DNA of 64,000 nt from Ephydatia muelleri (lineage: Eukaryota; Porifera; Demospongiae; Spongillida; Spongillidae), in assembly GCA_013339895.1 (NCBI GenBank), contig JABACO010000138.1, forward strand, positions 1 through 64,000. Reading direction: 5' to 3'. Shown here in pieces: positions 39,285-52,205 of the stretch (within the stretch, counting starts at the first letter, position 1; each line of letters opens with the position of its first letter). The notes under the pieces were generated by a model. The model saw only the letters and a list, made by a program, of their open reading frames with translations. It was not told the DNA's origin and searched no databases. The position numbers and the translations under genes were made by a program.

Positions 39285-39440
39285 GTGTATGTTTTAACTG
39301 CACATTACATGTATCTATGTTCACACAAACCACACACTGTGTGCAGAGACAGGGGTTGGGCCTGATGCCATAACATGGGAGGGGGGTGGAGTGTGCTTTG
39401 ACCCTGATGCAGGGCTTTGGCCTAGTGGTAGACTGCTCCG
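39285..39440 (+). repeat. tRNA-like repeat, copy 2
   Basis: Shares ACACACTGTGTGCAG, CTGATGCCATAAC, GGGAGGGGGGTG and the box-A-like TTGGCCTAGTGGTAGAC with copy 1. No box B follows, so this copy is truncated or altered. Confidence 0.45.
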
Positions 39441-39444
39441 CGCC

Positions 39445-42100
39445 CCGATGTGTAGACAAAGCTTTCCTTAATGTCAGTATATATTGTGATAGCGCTCTTC
39501 CATTGGCGAAGTCCCAGAGAGTGCTTCACAGTTAAGTGTATTGATCGACGCTCCAGCCGCACACATGCAGACAAATATTGAAAATGCGGCACATGCAGAC
39601 TTGATGTTAATCGATCTAGGTAAGACTGAGAAGCCTAGGTAGGTCGTAGCTGTACTGGAAAGGGCTAACAAATCATTTTTTTCCCCTGCGTGTAAGCGTA
39701 TCAGTGCACGTGCCTAGCCTACGCGCTTCATTCATCGAGCTGCATGCAGGCTAAACGAACAATAAACTTCAAGTAAAAACAACCCATTATATAGATCAAA
39801 AGTGTTCATGACGACGTCTTGTATATAATATATATAGTAGCCATCACCATAATGCATTAACAGTGAGCTAGGGTGGGTGGGTGTCCCTCTAGCTGGCAGT
39901 CTAGACCTATGGGAATTGGGGGGAGGAGGCTAGGGAAAAGGTTTCCACTTAGCTACCTGGCTTGCTATTGGCTCAGATCATCAAAATCCAGCAGCCTTGT
40001 TAATCTTCAGCTGAATTAACTTATTGTGCACATTTATTCACCATTGGACCATTCATTGCCAACGCAATGGCATACTTATATGAATAAATTATGCGCGGTA
40101 CAAATTATATTTTTGTCTTGATTTTAGTTAAAGAATGGTTAATGTAATCATTTTTCGAAGTACATTGATCATAATCAGACCGATTTATACACTTGTTTAA
40201 AATTCAATTTGTAATAAAAAGCAAGATGATCGCCTATGTATGGGCCATTTCTGAATATGCACGACATTGCAGTCGTATAGACGGCCGTCCGTAAACGAGT
40301 GATTGTTACCAACAGGGTCTATGCAAAAGTTAAATAGCTATATCGTGTAGGGGAGGGGATAAGGTCTTCCAACCTGACACTGCACACTCAGCGCACATAC
40401 ACGGCTATCAACACATCACTAAATACATTCAGCTTTTGCTACCAACGCATCCCTATAGCCACTCAGCGTACAACCATGTATGCACCCACACACAACACTA
40501 AGTCCACTCAGCGTACAGTTATGCGCTACCAGCTACATACTATACATGTATAGCTCAATCAGATTATGATACAAATGATTATCTCTGGCTCAAAAGAGTT
40601 GCGTCGATCACAACCGCTGCAAAACAAAACCTCACACGATCACGCAAAAATAATAGTCCCTCTGAAATATTCCACGCCATGCGGTACATACAAGTACGCT
40701 GATACCATGCATGAAAACATATTACAATTCCGTGTTTAAAACGGGGGGGCGTAGGGGGTGGTACTAAATTTGCATTAACAACGTGTGTTGTTTCGCGTCA
40801 GATTTACATGGGAGCAGAACGAATATATATTTTCCAGTCAAAGGACATAACCGCCTTACACCTCCAACGAGTCAGCGATGGATTAAAACATTTCACCCCT
40901 CGCCTAATTTGGTTAGCAAGATTGTGAAGGTGTGGCAAGTACGTAATCAAATTGATAATGGCATCACTGTGAAAGGTAGAGGTCATTTTCAAAAAGCAGT
41001 GTCAAGTTAGCCTGGTTTTAGTGTGAAAACATCGAGTTGAAAGCTTTCAAAAACGAGTATATCTAGGGCTAGAAGTAACACATTCGCGTGATCCGTTTCC
41101 TCGTAGCTGGAATTTGCCACCTTGGAAACATATTTTCCGTTCAACATACCTTACTGTACACTGTAATATACTATACACATGCCATCAGTGTGGAACCTGT
41201 TCCGCCTCATCATCCCAGTGCCTCCAAAACCTTACCCCGACTCTGGACTTACTCTTTTCACATCACTGTTGCTGTCATCCATTTCAGTCGCTTGTGCTAT
41301 ACTGTATACGAGTTAATTAATTCTCAACACGTGAGTGTACGCAACCCACAACAGGATGTTAGCGACCAATCAATACGGATATAAGGATTCAAATTTAGAT
41401 CCTTATATGGCTTTTAACTCTTTGAACGCCAAGTGCATATATACATGCATTCTCACACATTCACAACCATATAATCATCTGTAGGATACATGTCGTCAGT
41501 GTTGTGCTATTACAAAGGATCGCTTTGAAAACCATGTTGTACATTTGCATACATGCAATTCAGTGACATGTATGTAAACCAGCCAGTAGATGCTGAAGTC
41601 AAACCCAGGTGGGGCACTGGGGTGTACGCACATCATGTGTGTCCATCATTACCCTCGCACATACGGTAGTAACAAACCATACTTATTATGAACTGGAAAA
41701 AGGCAGATAGAGTGGCATTTTTTTAAAACATGTTGTACTACACTAATGTGGGATACACATTCCTGTTCTGGGAGTGAATAGCATTAGTGAAGTCATCTGA
41801 ACAATGTGCACAATTACTACAGTTGTAAATTAACCAAACATATCATGTACTTACAAGGTCACAAGTGCAGCAAACATGCATGCATTATGAAGTTGCGAGC
41901 CACACATTACTGTCAGGGAAGCCGGTTACAGCCGAAACCCAGAGGTCATCTGATGAGCTACATGTTGATAAGTCACGTCAGGGTGATAACGAGAGGCTGA
42001 ATGACTGCCTGCACAGCATGTTATCGCGGCGCGGGACCAGACCAGTTTAGAACCGGTTTACCATAGATCCCATATAAACCCCCTTTGAGTGTTCTTGAGC
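39445..42100. other. Long stretch without recognised genes
   Basis: Mixed AT-rich sequence. Short open frames at 40783-41010 and 41088-41384 have no family signature. No splice-consistent exon set was found. Confidence 0.5.
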
Positions 42101-44780
42101 AATTGTTGTACTACACAGCCAACCCTTACCAATATTGGCTCAAGGATGATAAACGCAAAAACCTTGGTACAATAATGATATAAAACATGACCCAATACTG
42201 ATATATTATCTTCATTGCGTCAATGTTGATATAGCAACATGGAACAGGTTGATAAAATCCTGGGACAATAGCTGACTATCATTTTTACATAAACCATGAT
42301 ATCAATATTGCTTCAATAATGATAATAAATTGGCTGTTGGATCGACAGTTTGTTTTATACAAATGTTTGAGCCCTTGTTCATCAGGATTGGTGAACCTTT
42401 ATTCAGTGATACAGACTGCCCCATGTTTGAACTTTCGCGAAATATCGAAGCAGTTGAAGGATGCAAAGTGTTAAAAGCCGTGTCCTTCGTCCACGACTGC
42501 TTTAGTGAAGGGTGCCACTTTGAGGAAATGGTAACTACAGTGCCAATAGAAAGAGAGAAAGTTGGAGTTAACAAAAAAGTATTTGTTCACGATTATTCGA
42601 ATAAACTGTATTGTTTAATAATTATTGTTTGAATGCCTAAAAATTTGACGGCCGTTCCTCCGTCAGCAGCAAGTGTGTAAAGTCAGTGAATGCCCTGCCA
42701 TCGTTATGTACATACTGATATGGTGAAAGCTTCTATTACAGTGACTATAGCTACACACGGTGAAAATTGTTGGAAGCTTCTAGACGTGGAGCCGTTTCAC
42801 GGATTTGTTTTTAGTGACTATATCGCGCTGTTCTGTGTGAATCGGTAAGCGAGTGATTGTATCGGTTCCTTTTCGTTTTAGTGGTATTTAGATGCCAAGG
42901 AATTCTCTCATATTGTACCTCTTATTAGAGCGCATCTGGGTGTGCCGTGGAGAATTGGTGAAAAAGAGAAAGCGATGGAGATAGACAGGTTACATGAGGA
43001 CGAGGTGTTGTCTTTGAGTTGGATTCGTTTGACCAGAGGTACCGGTATATCTCTGGTGTGGCTACGTGAGCTGACTTGAGAACGTAATTTATTTTGTGGA
43101 ACTCACACAGGCTCTTTTGGTAAGCGAGTGATTGTATCGGTCCCTTTTCGTTTTAGTGGTATTTAGATGCCAAGTTATTATTGGAATTCTCTCATATTGT
43201 ACCTCTTATTAGAGCGCATCTGGGTGGAGAATTGGTGAAAAAGAGAAAGCGATGGAGATAGACAGGTTACATGAGGACGAGGTGTTGTCTTTGAGTTGGA
43301 TTCGTTTGACCAGGTACCAGTATATCTCTGGTATGGCTACGTGAGTTGACTTGAGAACGTAATTTATTTTGTGGAATTCACACAGGCTAACTCTTTTGGA
43401 TATCAAAACACCAGTGCGCTTGGTGTTGTCATTTACCGGTATGGAGTCTTGCGACTTGGATGCGTGTGGCTACATGAGTTGACTTGAGAACATCATTTTT
43501 TTTTGTGGAATCCACACAGGCTAACTCTTTTGGATATCCAAACACCAGTGCGCTTGGTGTTGTCATTTACCGGTATGGAGTCTTGCGACTTGGATGCGTG
43601 TGGCTACATGAGTTGACTTGAGAACATCATTTATTTTTGTGGAATCCACACAGGCTAACTCTTTTGGATATCCAAACACCAGTACACTGACTTGCTGTTG
43701 TCGTTGTGACGTGGATGTGAGTTAAATTAATAACGGTGTGTATTAGCAAATATCCAGGTGGTGATTTGTCATCAGAGTTGTAATGAACCCACCAAAAGCT
43801 AGCTAAAACAGCTAAACAAACCTTGCGCAGCTAGCTAAGCTAAAAATAAAAACTAAAAACAGCTAAAAACAGCTAAATTTTGGTTTTGTATTTTGCTATT
43901 ATAATTATACTTTATTATTGATATTAACTATGTTAAACCATCATCATTATTTGTCCATGCAATTCAGTTGGACGGGTTCGTGGCAATTTTGACATTAACT
44001 GTTTCAGGGCGGAAGTCAATAATTGAACCAATTGTGGTGGGCGGGCCGTTGTGAAAAATTAAATTGCTTTTCTATTGTTAAGATATGTTATCCATTCAGA
44101 TGATGATGTAACGTACATACGTACGTAGGCATAGCGATTTTGTAGCGATTTAGCGGCGCTACGTGATATTGGACATCGCTAGCCAAATAGCGGAATGCTG
44201 AATGGTTTTTTCCGCTAAGCGGTCGCTATTTAGCTAGCGGTTACAACTCTGTTTGTCATACAGCTTTCCAAACGACCAGTTACACTGCAAGGTATGTGAA
44301 CATATGTGGTGGTAATGCTTCTGCTATGGGTTGTACACAGACCATCGAGACTGTTGAGTGGATGCAAAGTATCCGTCCATTGCTCTGGTGGAGTATGCTA
44401 CTTCGAGGATTTGGTGATCGCAGTGCTAATAGAAGGAGAGAGAACAAGGGACTTAATAGAATAGTTTATTGTGATGCAATCTGTATTGTTTCAAATAAAA
44501 TTTCAATACCTAAAAAGGAGGTAATATTGATGTCTTAAAAGGTAATATGGTCTTGGGCCAATACTTTGGTATATCATGCTTGGCACAAGACTGCTATCAT
44601 GGTTGGATCAACACTTTATCAGTGTTATATCAATATTGCGTACACATGTTTGAGTCATGTTCCCCTAAATCATTGAACCAATACAGTTACCCATATTGCC
44701 TACCAGGATGATATCATCCTGATCCAATAATGCGTCAATATTGGTCCAATTATTGATTTCTCGCTGTGTAGTTGGCTGGC
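42100..44780. repeat. Repeat block with CTACACAGC ends
   Basis: The left end reads CTACACAGCCAACCCTTACC and the right end, reversed, begins CTACACAGCGAGAAATCAAT; both are followed by CCAATATTG-like sequence. Two distantly related stretches (about 42430-42610 and 44340-44490) occur in the same orientation. It may be a MITE pair or one composite element. Confidence 0.35.
42845..43690. repeat. Tandem repeats, about 275 bp and about 137 bp
   Basis: GGTAAGCGAGTGATTGTATC begins two direct copies (near 42845 and 43120). It is followed by units sharing GTTGACTTGAGAAC, CACACAGGCTAACTCTTTTG and GGTATGGAGTCTTGCGACTT near 43380, 43510 and 43640. Nearly identical, hence recent. Confidence 0.8.
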
Positions 44781-44931
44781 GTGTACTGCTGTAGTGCGGT
44801 GCATACTCTATAGTGTGATCATGCACAGCCCGGTGATTCTGTGCATCGGTACGCTAGCGCGGTAAACGGTCATCTACACTTACACTGTCATGTAGCATTC
44901 ATAACGGTTGTGTGCATATGCATGCATGCAG

Positions 44932-45975
44932 TACCACTACAGGGACATAGGGGACACATGCTCTCCTCCTCCATACTGTGCTGTAGTACCACTACAGGGA
45001 CATAGGGGACACATGCTCCTCCTCCTCCATACTGTGCTGTAGTACCACTACAGGGAACACATGCTCCTCCTCCTCCATACTGTGCTGTAGTACCACTACA
45101 GGGACATAGGGGGGACATGCTCCTCCTCCATACTGTGCTGTAGTACCACTACAGGGACATAGGGGACACATGCTCCTCCTCCTCCATACTGTGCTGTAGT
45201 ACCACTACAGGGACATAGGGGACACATGCTCCTCCTCCTCCATACTGTGCTGTAGTACCACTACAGGGAACATGCTCCTCCTTCTCCAAATTGTGCTGTA
45301 GTACCACTACAAGAACATAGGGGACACATGCTCCTCCTCCTCCATACTGTGCTGTAGTACCACTACAGGGACATAGGGGACACATGCTCCTCCTCCTCCA
45401 TACTGTGCTGTAGTACCACTACAGGGACATAGGGGACACATGCTCCTCCTCCTCCATACTGTGCTGTAGTACCACTACAGGGACATAGGGGACACATGCT
45501 CCTCCTCCTCCATACTGTGCTGTAGTACCACTACAGGGACATAGGGGACACATGCTCCTCCTCCTCCATACTGTGCTGTTAGTACCACTACAGGGACATA
45601 GGGGACACATGCTCCTCCTCCTCCATACTGTGCTGTAGTACCACTACAAGAACATAGGGGACACATGCTCCTCCTCCTCCATACTGTGCTGTAGTACCAC
45701 TACAGGGACATAGGGGACACATGCTCCTCCTCCTCCATACTGTGCTGTAGTACCACTACAGGGACATAGGGGACACATGCTCCTCCTCCTCCATACTGTG
45801 CTGTAGTACCACTACAGGGACATAGGGAACACATGCTCCTCCTCCTCCATACTGTGCTGTAGTACCACTACAGGGACATAGGGGACACATGCTCCTCCTC
45901 CATACTGAGCTGTAGTACCACTACAGGGACATAGGGAACACATGCTCCTCCTCCTCCATATTGTGCTGGAATACC
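44932..45975. repeat. 56-bp minisatellite, forward arm
   Basis: About 18 copies of a unit built from GTACCACTACAGGGACATAG, GGGACACATGCTCCTCCTCC and TCCATACTGTGCTGTA. The same unit appears in reverse orientation at 47405-48027. Confidence 0.9.
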
Positions 45976-46029
45976 ACTTCTGCATGTTCTCCACTTTAGG
46001 GTACCTCTAGCTTCCATCTCTAAGAGGCT

Positions 46030-47370
46030 CGTCGAAGATCTACACATTTGGGTGCACAGCCAGTCTACCATTCACCATGTCCACCTCAGCTTCACCCTCC
46101 CACCCTGTCACAGACTCTCTTACACGACAGCCTGGCATCAATCCCACTTCTGCCACCATATATGCGATGGGACTTAGCCAATACAATGCACCACACCACT
46201 TGCAATCACATGTTATGTATGTTCCCTTAATATTCCCACTCACTCCTTATATGATCCACAGCACTGTAGTAAGTATCACATACTGTGCACTCATTACAAA
46301 GTCCCATTATACAGGTGTTCACGGACTGTTTCAACACTGTTGCATGGGCGTTCCCCATACATCACCACACACCGTGACCAACCTTTTCTTTGTTACACTG
46401 TGTTATCCTTGGCCACATGAGCCTGAAACACCAAGTTGATGTCCTACTGTGCCACTCGCAATGATGCAGCCCTCTGTCCAGAATCGACAATACTTTCATT
46501 TTTCTATGTGACTGCATAAATAAAGATATGATGCCCCTAGCGGGTAACAAAAAATGAAACGTTGGTGTAAAATCATGCAAAGACACGATCAGTTTTGTAC
46601 AAGGATGTACTCAATAGACCTCTGTTCCTAGGGTGAATACTGTCTTATGACAGACAATACTAATTGTGGAACATTGTAATGGTTAGGCACTGTCAGTATC
46701 CCAATATTCTATCCCACCTTCTTGAGCAGTCAGATGAATATCATTCTCCTCCACAATATTTACAAGTCACACTATTTATACACACAACAGCCAATTCCAT
46801 TTCCCAATCATTTGCATAAACAGATCTTCACAGTACATGGTTCCGTACTTTAGCTCCGTTACAAACATCCTAGTTACATATATTTAACTCTAACATTGTA
46901 TCAAACACCACTGTAATATGGCAAAGGGAACCATACCTTATTTCCTGACTCTGTGAACCACTCAATCCTACATCGAAGTCACTTTTTCAATGGCTGGAGA
47001 AGCTAATTTCATTTAGAGTGCTCCCATTTAGAGTGCAAACTTGTGACTCAGTCTAACACTTAGGTATAAATCTGTGTTTGTGTGTGTATGTACACGTGTG
47101 CGTGTATGTGTATGTGCGTACATGTATGCGTGTGTGTGTATGTGTATATGCGTGCATGTGTGCGTGTGTGCATGTGTGTGTGTGTATGTGTGTGTGTATG
47201 TGTGAGTATATTTACAATTTGGTGTATGTCCATAATGGAAGATTTGACTTAATTTACTCTCTTCATACCTCGTTAGCATTACTTTATGTGTGACCTATCT
47301 AGAAATATGTATTTGTCTAAATGCGCACTACTTTACAACGGAAGCAAAAATACTGTACAAAATGCAAGTA
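46030..47370. repeat. Duplicated segment, inverted half
   Basis: Reverse-complement copy of about 31200-32190. Shared landmarks include GGTTCACAGAG, GGGAACCATAC and CACATTTGGGTGCACAGCCA. A GT-rich run (47075-47210) replaces the CA-rich run of the other copy. Confidence 0.8.
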
Positions 47371-47404
47371 CTCTGCACTAGCTAAGGTGGTGGTATGGAC
47401 TACA

Positions 47405-48027
47405 TATTATGCAGCACAGTATGGAGGAGGAGCATGTGTTCCCTATTTCCCTGTAGTGGTACTGGAGGAGGAGCATGTGTCCCCTATGTCCCTGTAGTGG
47501 TACTCCAGCACAATATGGAGGAGGAGGGGCATGTGTCCCCTATGTCCCTGTAGTGGTACTACAACACAGTATGGAGGAGGAGGAGCATGTGTTCCCTATG
47601 TCCCTGTAATGGTACTACAACACAATATGGAGGAGGAGGAGCATGTGTCCCCTATGTCCCTGTAATGGTACTACAACACAATATGGAGGAGGAGGAGCAT
47701 GTGTCCCCTATGTCCCTGTAATGGTACTACAACACAATATGGAGGAGGAGGAGCATGTGTCCCCTATGTCCCTGTAGTGGTACTACAGCACAGTATGGAG
47801 GAGGAGGAGCATGTGTCCCCTATGTCCCTGTAGTGGTACTACAGCACAGTATGGAGGAGGAGGAGCATGTGTCCCCTATGTCCCTGTAGTGGTACTACAG
47901 CACAGTATGGAGGAGGAGCATGTCCCCCCTATGTCCCTGTAGTGGTACTACACCACAGTATGGAGGAGGAGGAGCATGTGTCCCCTATGTCCCTGTAGTG
48001 GTACTACAGCACAGTATGGAGGAGGAG
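47405..48027. repeat. 56-bp minisatellite, reverse arm
   Basis: About 11 units in reverse orientation relative to 44932-45975 (CAGTATGGAGGAGGAGGAGC, ATGTGTCCCCTATGTCCCTG, TAGTGGTACTACAGCA). It is interrupted at its right end by a hAT element. Confidence 0.9.
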
Positions 48028-48697
48028 CAGGGCCGACGCCGGCATTTAAAAAGTGGTCCGGCCAAACCGCGCAGTACCGCGGGAGGAGCTAGCGCTTAAT
48101 TGTATCAATCGAAGGATTAATGCAAAAAAGGAGCCAGGCAGAAGCGAGATTAGTATACATGTAAATGAATAGCTCATGCATCATGCAGAATGCGCAATTA
48201 ATTAACTAAATTCATCAAGATACATCACCGAAAACAATGCGACGCCTTTCTCTTGACTAGATGAACTCTTTCGCTACTGCCTTTAGGTCCAGAGAATCTG
48301 TTTCTTCTTCACAATGGATATGCAGCATCATTATATGGTTCAGTCGAGCCTGAGTCATGGTCGTTCTCAAGTAGGTTTTAATTCTGCGTAGTGCCGAGAA
48401 AGTCCTTTCACTTGAAGCATTTGTAGCGGGAATTACCAACAATATTTTCACAATATTGGTTAGCGATTGGTGGAATATCGATGTTGATGTACATGTGGCT
48501 ACTTTGAGCCTCCATAATTTTAATAACTTAACTCAGACACAATAAGACCGTTATTAACATGCATACTGGTACGTAACTCTACTGACTAGGCCCTAAGTCC
48601 ATAATCCTTGCCGGTAACATTAAGAAAAAAAAAACGCTAAGCCTCAAAAAGTGGTGCGGCCATGGCCGCACCTGCTTGAACGGCGGCGTCGGCTCTG
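48028..48697 (-). mobile_element. Internally reduced hAT transposon with perfect TSD
   Basis: The ends are CAGGGCCGACGCCGGC and, inverted, CAGAGCCGACGCCGCC. An exact 8-bp duplication AGGAGGAG flanks them (48020-48027 and 48698-48705). Inside, minus strand 48257-48451 encodes the C-terminal hAT dimerisation region: LLVIPATNASSERTFSALRR, IKTYLRTTMTQARLNHIMML. Most of the transposase, including the zinc finger and catalytic core, is absent from this 670-bp element, so it is a non-autonomous derivative. The exact TSD suggests a fairly recent insertion into the minisatellite. Confidence 0.85.
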
Positions 48698-48705
48698 AGG
48701 AGGAG

Positions 48706-49514
48706 CATGATGGTGGTGGAGGCCATGCTGAAGCTAGGAGGACCTGGAATCGTTCAGCCATCATGTAAGAAGATTGAGTGGGGAGGTTATACAGGAATGG
48801 GAAGGGATGTCTAGAGCCTACTCCAGCAGCATGAATTTTGCAAGGGAAATGTGACATTGCATGGGGATCATCAATGCAGCAGTGCTGAAGGAGTGGTGAT
48901 CAGGTGGACGAACCCTTCAAACCCCCTCTAAATAGTACATTGTATTGGGTGCACTGTATGTCTGCTGTGTGGACTACGTGTATTCGGGGGTCTGGTGATT
49001 GGATGAGCTACTAGCAGTTGGAAAAGATTGGAGAAGCAGCTTGACACTAGCATCACTTGGCATGTGCAAGCTGAGGCTAGTTCGAATAGTTACATGGAGC
49101 TAAAGCAATGTAAAAGGATACTACTAGTGACGATTGAACCTTGTTAACATTACCATATGTGTGGTGTGCTTATGTCATGACAAAGGACTAAATATTTGTG
49201 TCAGTGGCATCATGATCCATAGGTGTAATGTGGCCCCCAATTCTGACACAACAAATGCCAATGAATGAGCTACATGTAGGTCACTGAATCATGAAATACT
49301 ACCATTACAAAATCGATTCATTTTAGCATGCACAACTCCTGTTCCTGGTAGGCCTACAAGAATGATTGATTGTTACATCACAACATAGCTCTATTGTAGC
49401 CATTATTGCAAAAGGGACACCATTTTGGAAATGTTTATTTGATGTGATTTTCAGAAGCATACATAAATAAACAGAACAAGGTAAAAAACAACATAAATAT
49501 GTGCACTATACTTC
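48706..49514. repeat. Duplicated segment, direct half
   Basis: Direct copy of about 32190-33030, with shared GGACCTGGAAT, ATGTCTGCTGTGTGGACTAC and AATGTGGCCCCCAATTCTGA. Its right end falls at the stop codon of the candidate secreted-protein gene. Confidence 0.8.
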
Positions 49515-50781
49515 TTCATAGTCATTCATGTCAGCTGCCTCACCTGGCTGTATCCATGTATAAATGATATAATGCATTAATGCATATGACAACTTACATA
49601 TGCTCCCTTTCAAACCCATTTGGACGGCACAGAAAGAGGGTGAAATACAATTCGTTTTACAATCATTTGCATATGCGTCACATACCCACTTCAGTATAGG
49701 GCATAAGCAGGTTTCTGCATTGTAGTGCATGGTTACTGAATGTCATTTTAAATTTTAAGCTATTATAGCAGGATCTTACTTTCTTTAAGGAATCGGTTTC
49801 AATAAGTTGTCAGAGAGTGATTTATTTCAAAGAGAATAAGCCATATCTTATGAAGACCACATGCCCGTAGGAGTCCAACTTACACACTGATGACATATCA
49901 CATTGAAAAAAGAATAAGGGATTGAGAAAATAAGACAATACATTATACTTACACACTACATACGATTTGTTGCCACAATGGAGATTACCAAATATGGAAA
50001 TCAAATAATACGGCATACGGATGTAAGAAATTTGAATTCCAAGATACTTACTTCCCAACCACACTGGAGAAATGAGTTTACAATTATTCTTGAATTAAGA
50101 TCAGTTTGTATAATGATCACTTACCCACTATAATCAGCAGATCCCAGTCAGTACAGCGGGATAAATCGCATGTAAATCATTTTATATTTATACAAATCAT
50201 ATAATGATTATAGTATTCACTTTTTTGCACTGGAGCGATTGAAATGCACGTTGCTTTGATCATGTAATGAATTCATCATAGAGTGACACTTACTGTACGC
50301 ACACACCAAGGGGCTGCAAAGAGATTTTAGGAATACAGTAATAAAGCTATAAACACATTGCTGCTAGAAATGCTACCTCCCAGCCCAAATGTACTGCGAC
50401 AAAAAGATTGTAGTCTATTCTATCATACCCACCAGCGATGCCGACAATCAAACTGATTGAAACTGATATGTGCAACTAGAAATGTCAATATGCAGGTGTA
50501 TCCCGCTAACTGGTACACTTTCCTATTGCACATTCGGGCTTCACTTCATATCTCAAGGACTATATAACATATAAAAGATATGTATGTACAAAACTACGAG
50601 GAAATGTAAATAAGCTGTGCCTTTTTAGTGACCAGTATATACGTGTATGCTCACAGTGCTTCATGCAATACAATATTAATCCATTCACGTGCTCCGCTCA
50701 AAGGTACATACATACCTTAGGTGCACTGTAAGCCACGACCACCATAGCAATGATTATCATCACAGTCAGTCCTTTCAACAT
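49506..50781 (-). CDS. Candidate small secreted protein built from tiny exons
   Basis: The first exon (50716-50781) has ATG and 22 codons: MLKGL, a hydrophobic core (VMIIIAMVVVAY), then SAPK and donor AAG/GTATGT, a good signal peptide. Downstream are very small AG...GT exons: 50429-50452 (24 nt), 50377-50393 (17), 50294-50313 (20), 50125-50127 (TGG), 50052-50063 (TGTGGTTGGGAA), 49953-49955 (TGT), 49884-49886 (TGT), 49780-49782 (AAA), and a last exon 49506-49547 ending ADMNDYEEV and TAG. Most donors are GTAAGT-like and spacers are about 35-235 nt. The joined middle exons are not a multiple of three, so at least one boundary or base is wrong. Family unknown; several cysteine codons suggest a short secreted Cys-containing product. 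Confidence 0.4.
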
Positions 50782-52056
50782 CTTCAACGAAAATTACTTC
50801 AATGTCATCCTTGTTCTGGTTTTGTGATGCATTGGCGATTAATTGCAGTTATGCATCTTAGTATTCAGTGTCACTGGCAACCACAGAGACCTTTTCATTA
50901 ATATTACACGTACACATGCATATTCACATGATATACATTTGACATCTCCCCTCACTTTAGTTCACACCAGTATCCTTTTATTTTATTCAACATAGTAACA
51001 TCCAAATGAGCTTCAAATCATCATGTGGTGACAAGCTGTGGATGCAGATGTTGAGACTCCAATTACAACCATACCACATCACATCAACCACACATGTGGG
51101 GGGGTCACATCTCAATGACTAATTGATGAACGGCCTTCATTTTCCTCCACAGTGTTCAGGACAGTTGTGTTGGGTGTGCTATTTCACACCTCCTTCCTCT
51201 GTCCATCTCTCCTCTTTGTCTTTCCCTTTTTTTCTCCTGTGAGCTCTCTATTTACATAGTTTTGAAAGATATAGGGGTAGAACATTCAAACATTTACCTT
51301 CACAGTACCCTCATGCTCTAACATCTGTTCTCCATTGATAGCAGGTGTGTGGTTAATTGTGCTATTATGTGTTAGAAATGGTAGTTGTTATCAACGGGTC
51401 AGAGAAGCACAGGTCATTACACCTCAATTCAACCAAAAGATAGACAGTATGTCTTTGATTTTGACTCAATATTCCATATATGAAGATCTTGATATTATAA
51501 CAACCTGGACATAGATAATCAGTTAATTATCTAAGTCACACACACACACACACAAACACACATAAATGTACTACAGTACTGTAACAATGCATTGTTCCAA
51601 TTATATGTGAAAGGTCTCAAAGCTGCCAGAGTTTCATATTGATGACATCCCCCATTAAAAATCAGTCATGAGGTTGGGTTGACCTACATGCAACTTTTAG
51701 TTGAACATGTGCATGATTGTGTGAGTGGTTCGCATTAGGAACAACAACTGAAATCAACACACAAGCACACACACACACACTCCCCTCTGTGGTCCTCTTG
51801 GATACCACTGAAGTGGGTTGTCACCACTATACAGCTTCCACAACCCAGTTTGGTGCCCAGCGTTTGGCCTCAAATTGCAACCACACATCATTTTGGAAGA
51901 GATGCATCTTGGTGGGGATCAGACCATCCTAGTTATGCTAGTTTTAATCTAAACTTTGCCAGCCAGGCTTCAAGCATTTGGTACGAGCTTCCAAATCCAG
52001 AATGGGAAATGCCTCTGGCCACTTAGCATAGAGTCATGCATTCAGAAGTGTATGCT
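50782..52056. other. No recognised gene
   Basis: Upstream flank of the candidate secreted-protein gene, then AT-rich sequence with a short CA run (51537-51560). Nothing else supported. Confidence 0.5.
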
Positions 52057-52205
52057 GCCATGTCATAGAGGACCATATTGCCATGTTGACTCTGAATGTT
52101 GTAAGAGATGATGCCTGCTGTCAGTGGTTTGGGTGGTCTAACAGCTTTGTAAAGATTCTGAAAAGTAGTTACCACTCTGTAGCTGAATCACTCTAGTGCA
52201 CTGCT
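52057..52205 (-). pseudogene. Copied fragment of the ROC exon
   Basis: About 150 bp nearly identical to 2198-2355: the intron end, the acceptor TTCAG, and the coding part from NLYKAA to VLYDMA. The match stops inside the DMAGQ motif and lacks the rest of the GTPase. A few differences, including a short missing stretch in the intron part, separate the copies. It is too short to be functional and marks a recent duplication of the ankyrin-ROC locus or capture of a fragment. Confidence 0.8.

Noticed and set aside
44888-45994. Cys/Pro-rich reading frames (VPYVPVVVLQHSMEEE type)
   Set aside because: By-products of the 56-bp minisatellite.
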